Origin: Coccinella septempunctata
Lineage: Eukaryota; Arthropoda; Insecta; Coleoptera; Coccinellidae
Assembly (NCBI RefSeq): GCF_907165205.1
Contig: NC_058193.1
Coordinates: forward strand, 28,781,521 to 28,845,520
DNA: 64,000 bases
Direction: 5' to 3'
Under the pieces are notes generated by a model. That model was not told the origin of the DNA. It saw nothing but the letters and a program-made list of their open reading frames with translations, and searched no databases. A program made the translations under genes and the position numbers. The first letter of the stretch is position 1, and each line of letters opens with the position of its first letter. Of this stretch, positions 63,425 to 64,000 are shown piece after piece.

Positions 63425-64000
63425 GTATGTATAGCAAAATTATGATTGATACCCTTGTGATTTGGTCGAAAGAAAATTCTCACCGTGTTCGAGGAACTGA
63501 ATTGGCTAAACTGGACAATTACATTGCGTCACACTGCTCGTGTTCTGCTTATACAAATCATCGTTTCCATGAAAGGGTGATTTGGACGTTTTTTGCTTCA
63601 AATTAGTTCGTAAGTCGAATTTCATTTCTTCTGAGGATTAACATTATGGAATAGTGGAACAGTGGAATAGTAAATTTGAGCTTGCATGTTAATTTATACA
63701 CTTTGATATGAAATCAATGGCGATAAATTTATATTTAGAAGATGGTAATCGTCGAAAAATGATTGTAAAGTAACGAGTTTTGCTGGAAATGGTCTTCAAC
63801 CTTCTACGTCGAGAAAAACTTCTGAATAGCAATTTTATGTGGTATAAATTTTTTTTCCAGAAAGCAGACGTATTTAAACTAGGTGTTTTTCCTGCAGTGA
63901 GTCGTCCATAAAACAACACATCAACCTGCTAGCGTTAGTTTGGCTATTTCGAACTAAAAAAATTGTCCTTAAAATATCCATAAATTTGCCTTTATTAGAC
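63425..64000. other. nompC intron 5 (continues beyond the window)
   Basis: Follows a gtatgt donor after the fifth coding exon. No further exon is recognisable up to the right edge; a minus-strand open frame at 63689-63919 is a shadow with no family resemblance. Confidence 0.5.

Noticed and set aside
1..64000. CRISPR array, bacterial operon or plasmid/phage origin
   Set aside because: No regular direct repeats with spacers; spliced eukaryotic genes throughout.

Overview
The window is AT-rich animal DNA with spliced genes, GT-AG introns and dense transposable-element debris. The identifiable genes (nompC, fuseless, a DUF4789 secreted protein, a PGM2-type mutase, ACSF2, a STARD10-like lipid carrier) point to an insect. 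Gene structure and repeat content suggest a holometabolous insect, plausibly a beetle; that last step is inference. It is not bacterial: no operons, no ribosome-binding-site logic, no CRISPR.

Seven protein-coding genes were rebuilt exon by exon from splice sites and reading phase. From left to right they are: (1) 351-1748 minus, a secreted DUF4789 protein, four exons; (2) 8357-11366 minus, the presynaptic multi-pass membrane protein Fuseless, four exons including a GC-AG intron; (3) 14007-15739 plus, an unrecognised 316-residue type II membrane protein, two exons; (4) 20422-24154 minus, a STARD10/PCTP-like START-domain protein, five exons; (5) 32533-37821 plus, phosphoglucomutase-2/phosphopentomutase, eight exons, 601 residues; (6) 40681-44575 minus, acyl-CoA synthetase ACSF2, eight exons seen with the targeting-sequence exon missing; (7) 52695 to beyond 63424 plus, the first five coding exons of the mechanotransduction channel gene nompC, which runs off the right edge.

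Introns and intergenic DNA are full of mobile elements. There are two decayed mariner (DD34D) copies, three long-inverted-repeat (foldback) elements ending in CAGGGTG and flanked by TA, one of which carries a DUF4817-type gene split by a LINE tail, a 0.75-kb P-like element that keeps a THAP-domain exon, three copies of a terminal-inverted-repeat family in introns of three different genes, LINE fragments, a perfect 77-nt hairpin and two tandem duplications. Several of these lie inside or against functional genes: a foldback ends about 100 bp past the ACSF2 stop, and a mariner copy plus the hairpin sit in the 5.7-kb nompC intron 3.

The genes do not form a pathway; this looks like an ordinary mixed neighbourhood. 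The least explained items are the type II membrane protein at 14007-15739 and a patch of decayed or unassigned coding-like segments at 47.1-49.0 kb. I found no convincing new multi-gene system.
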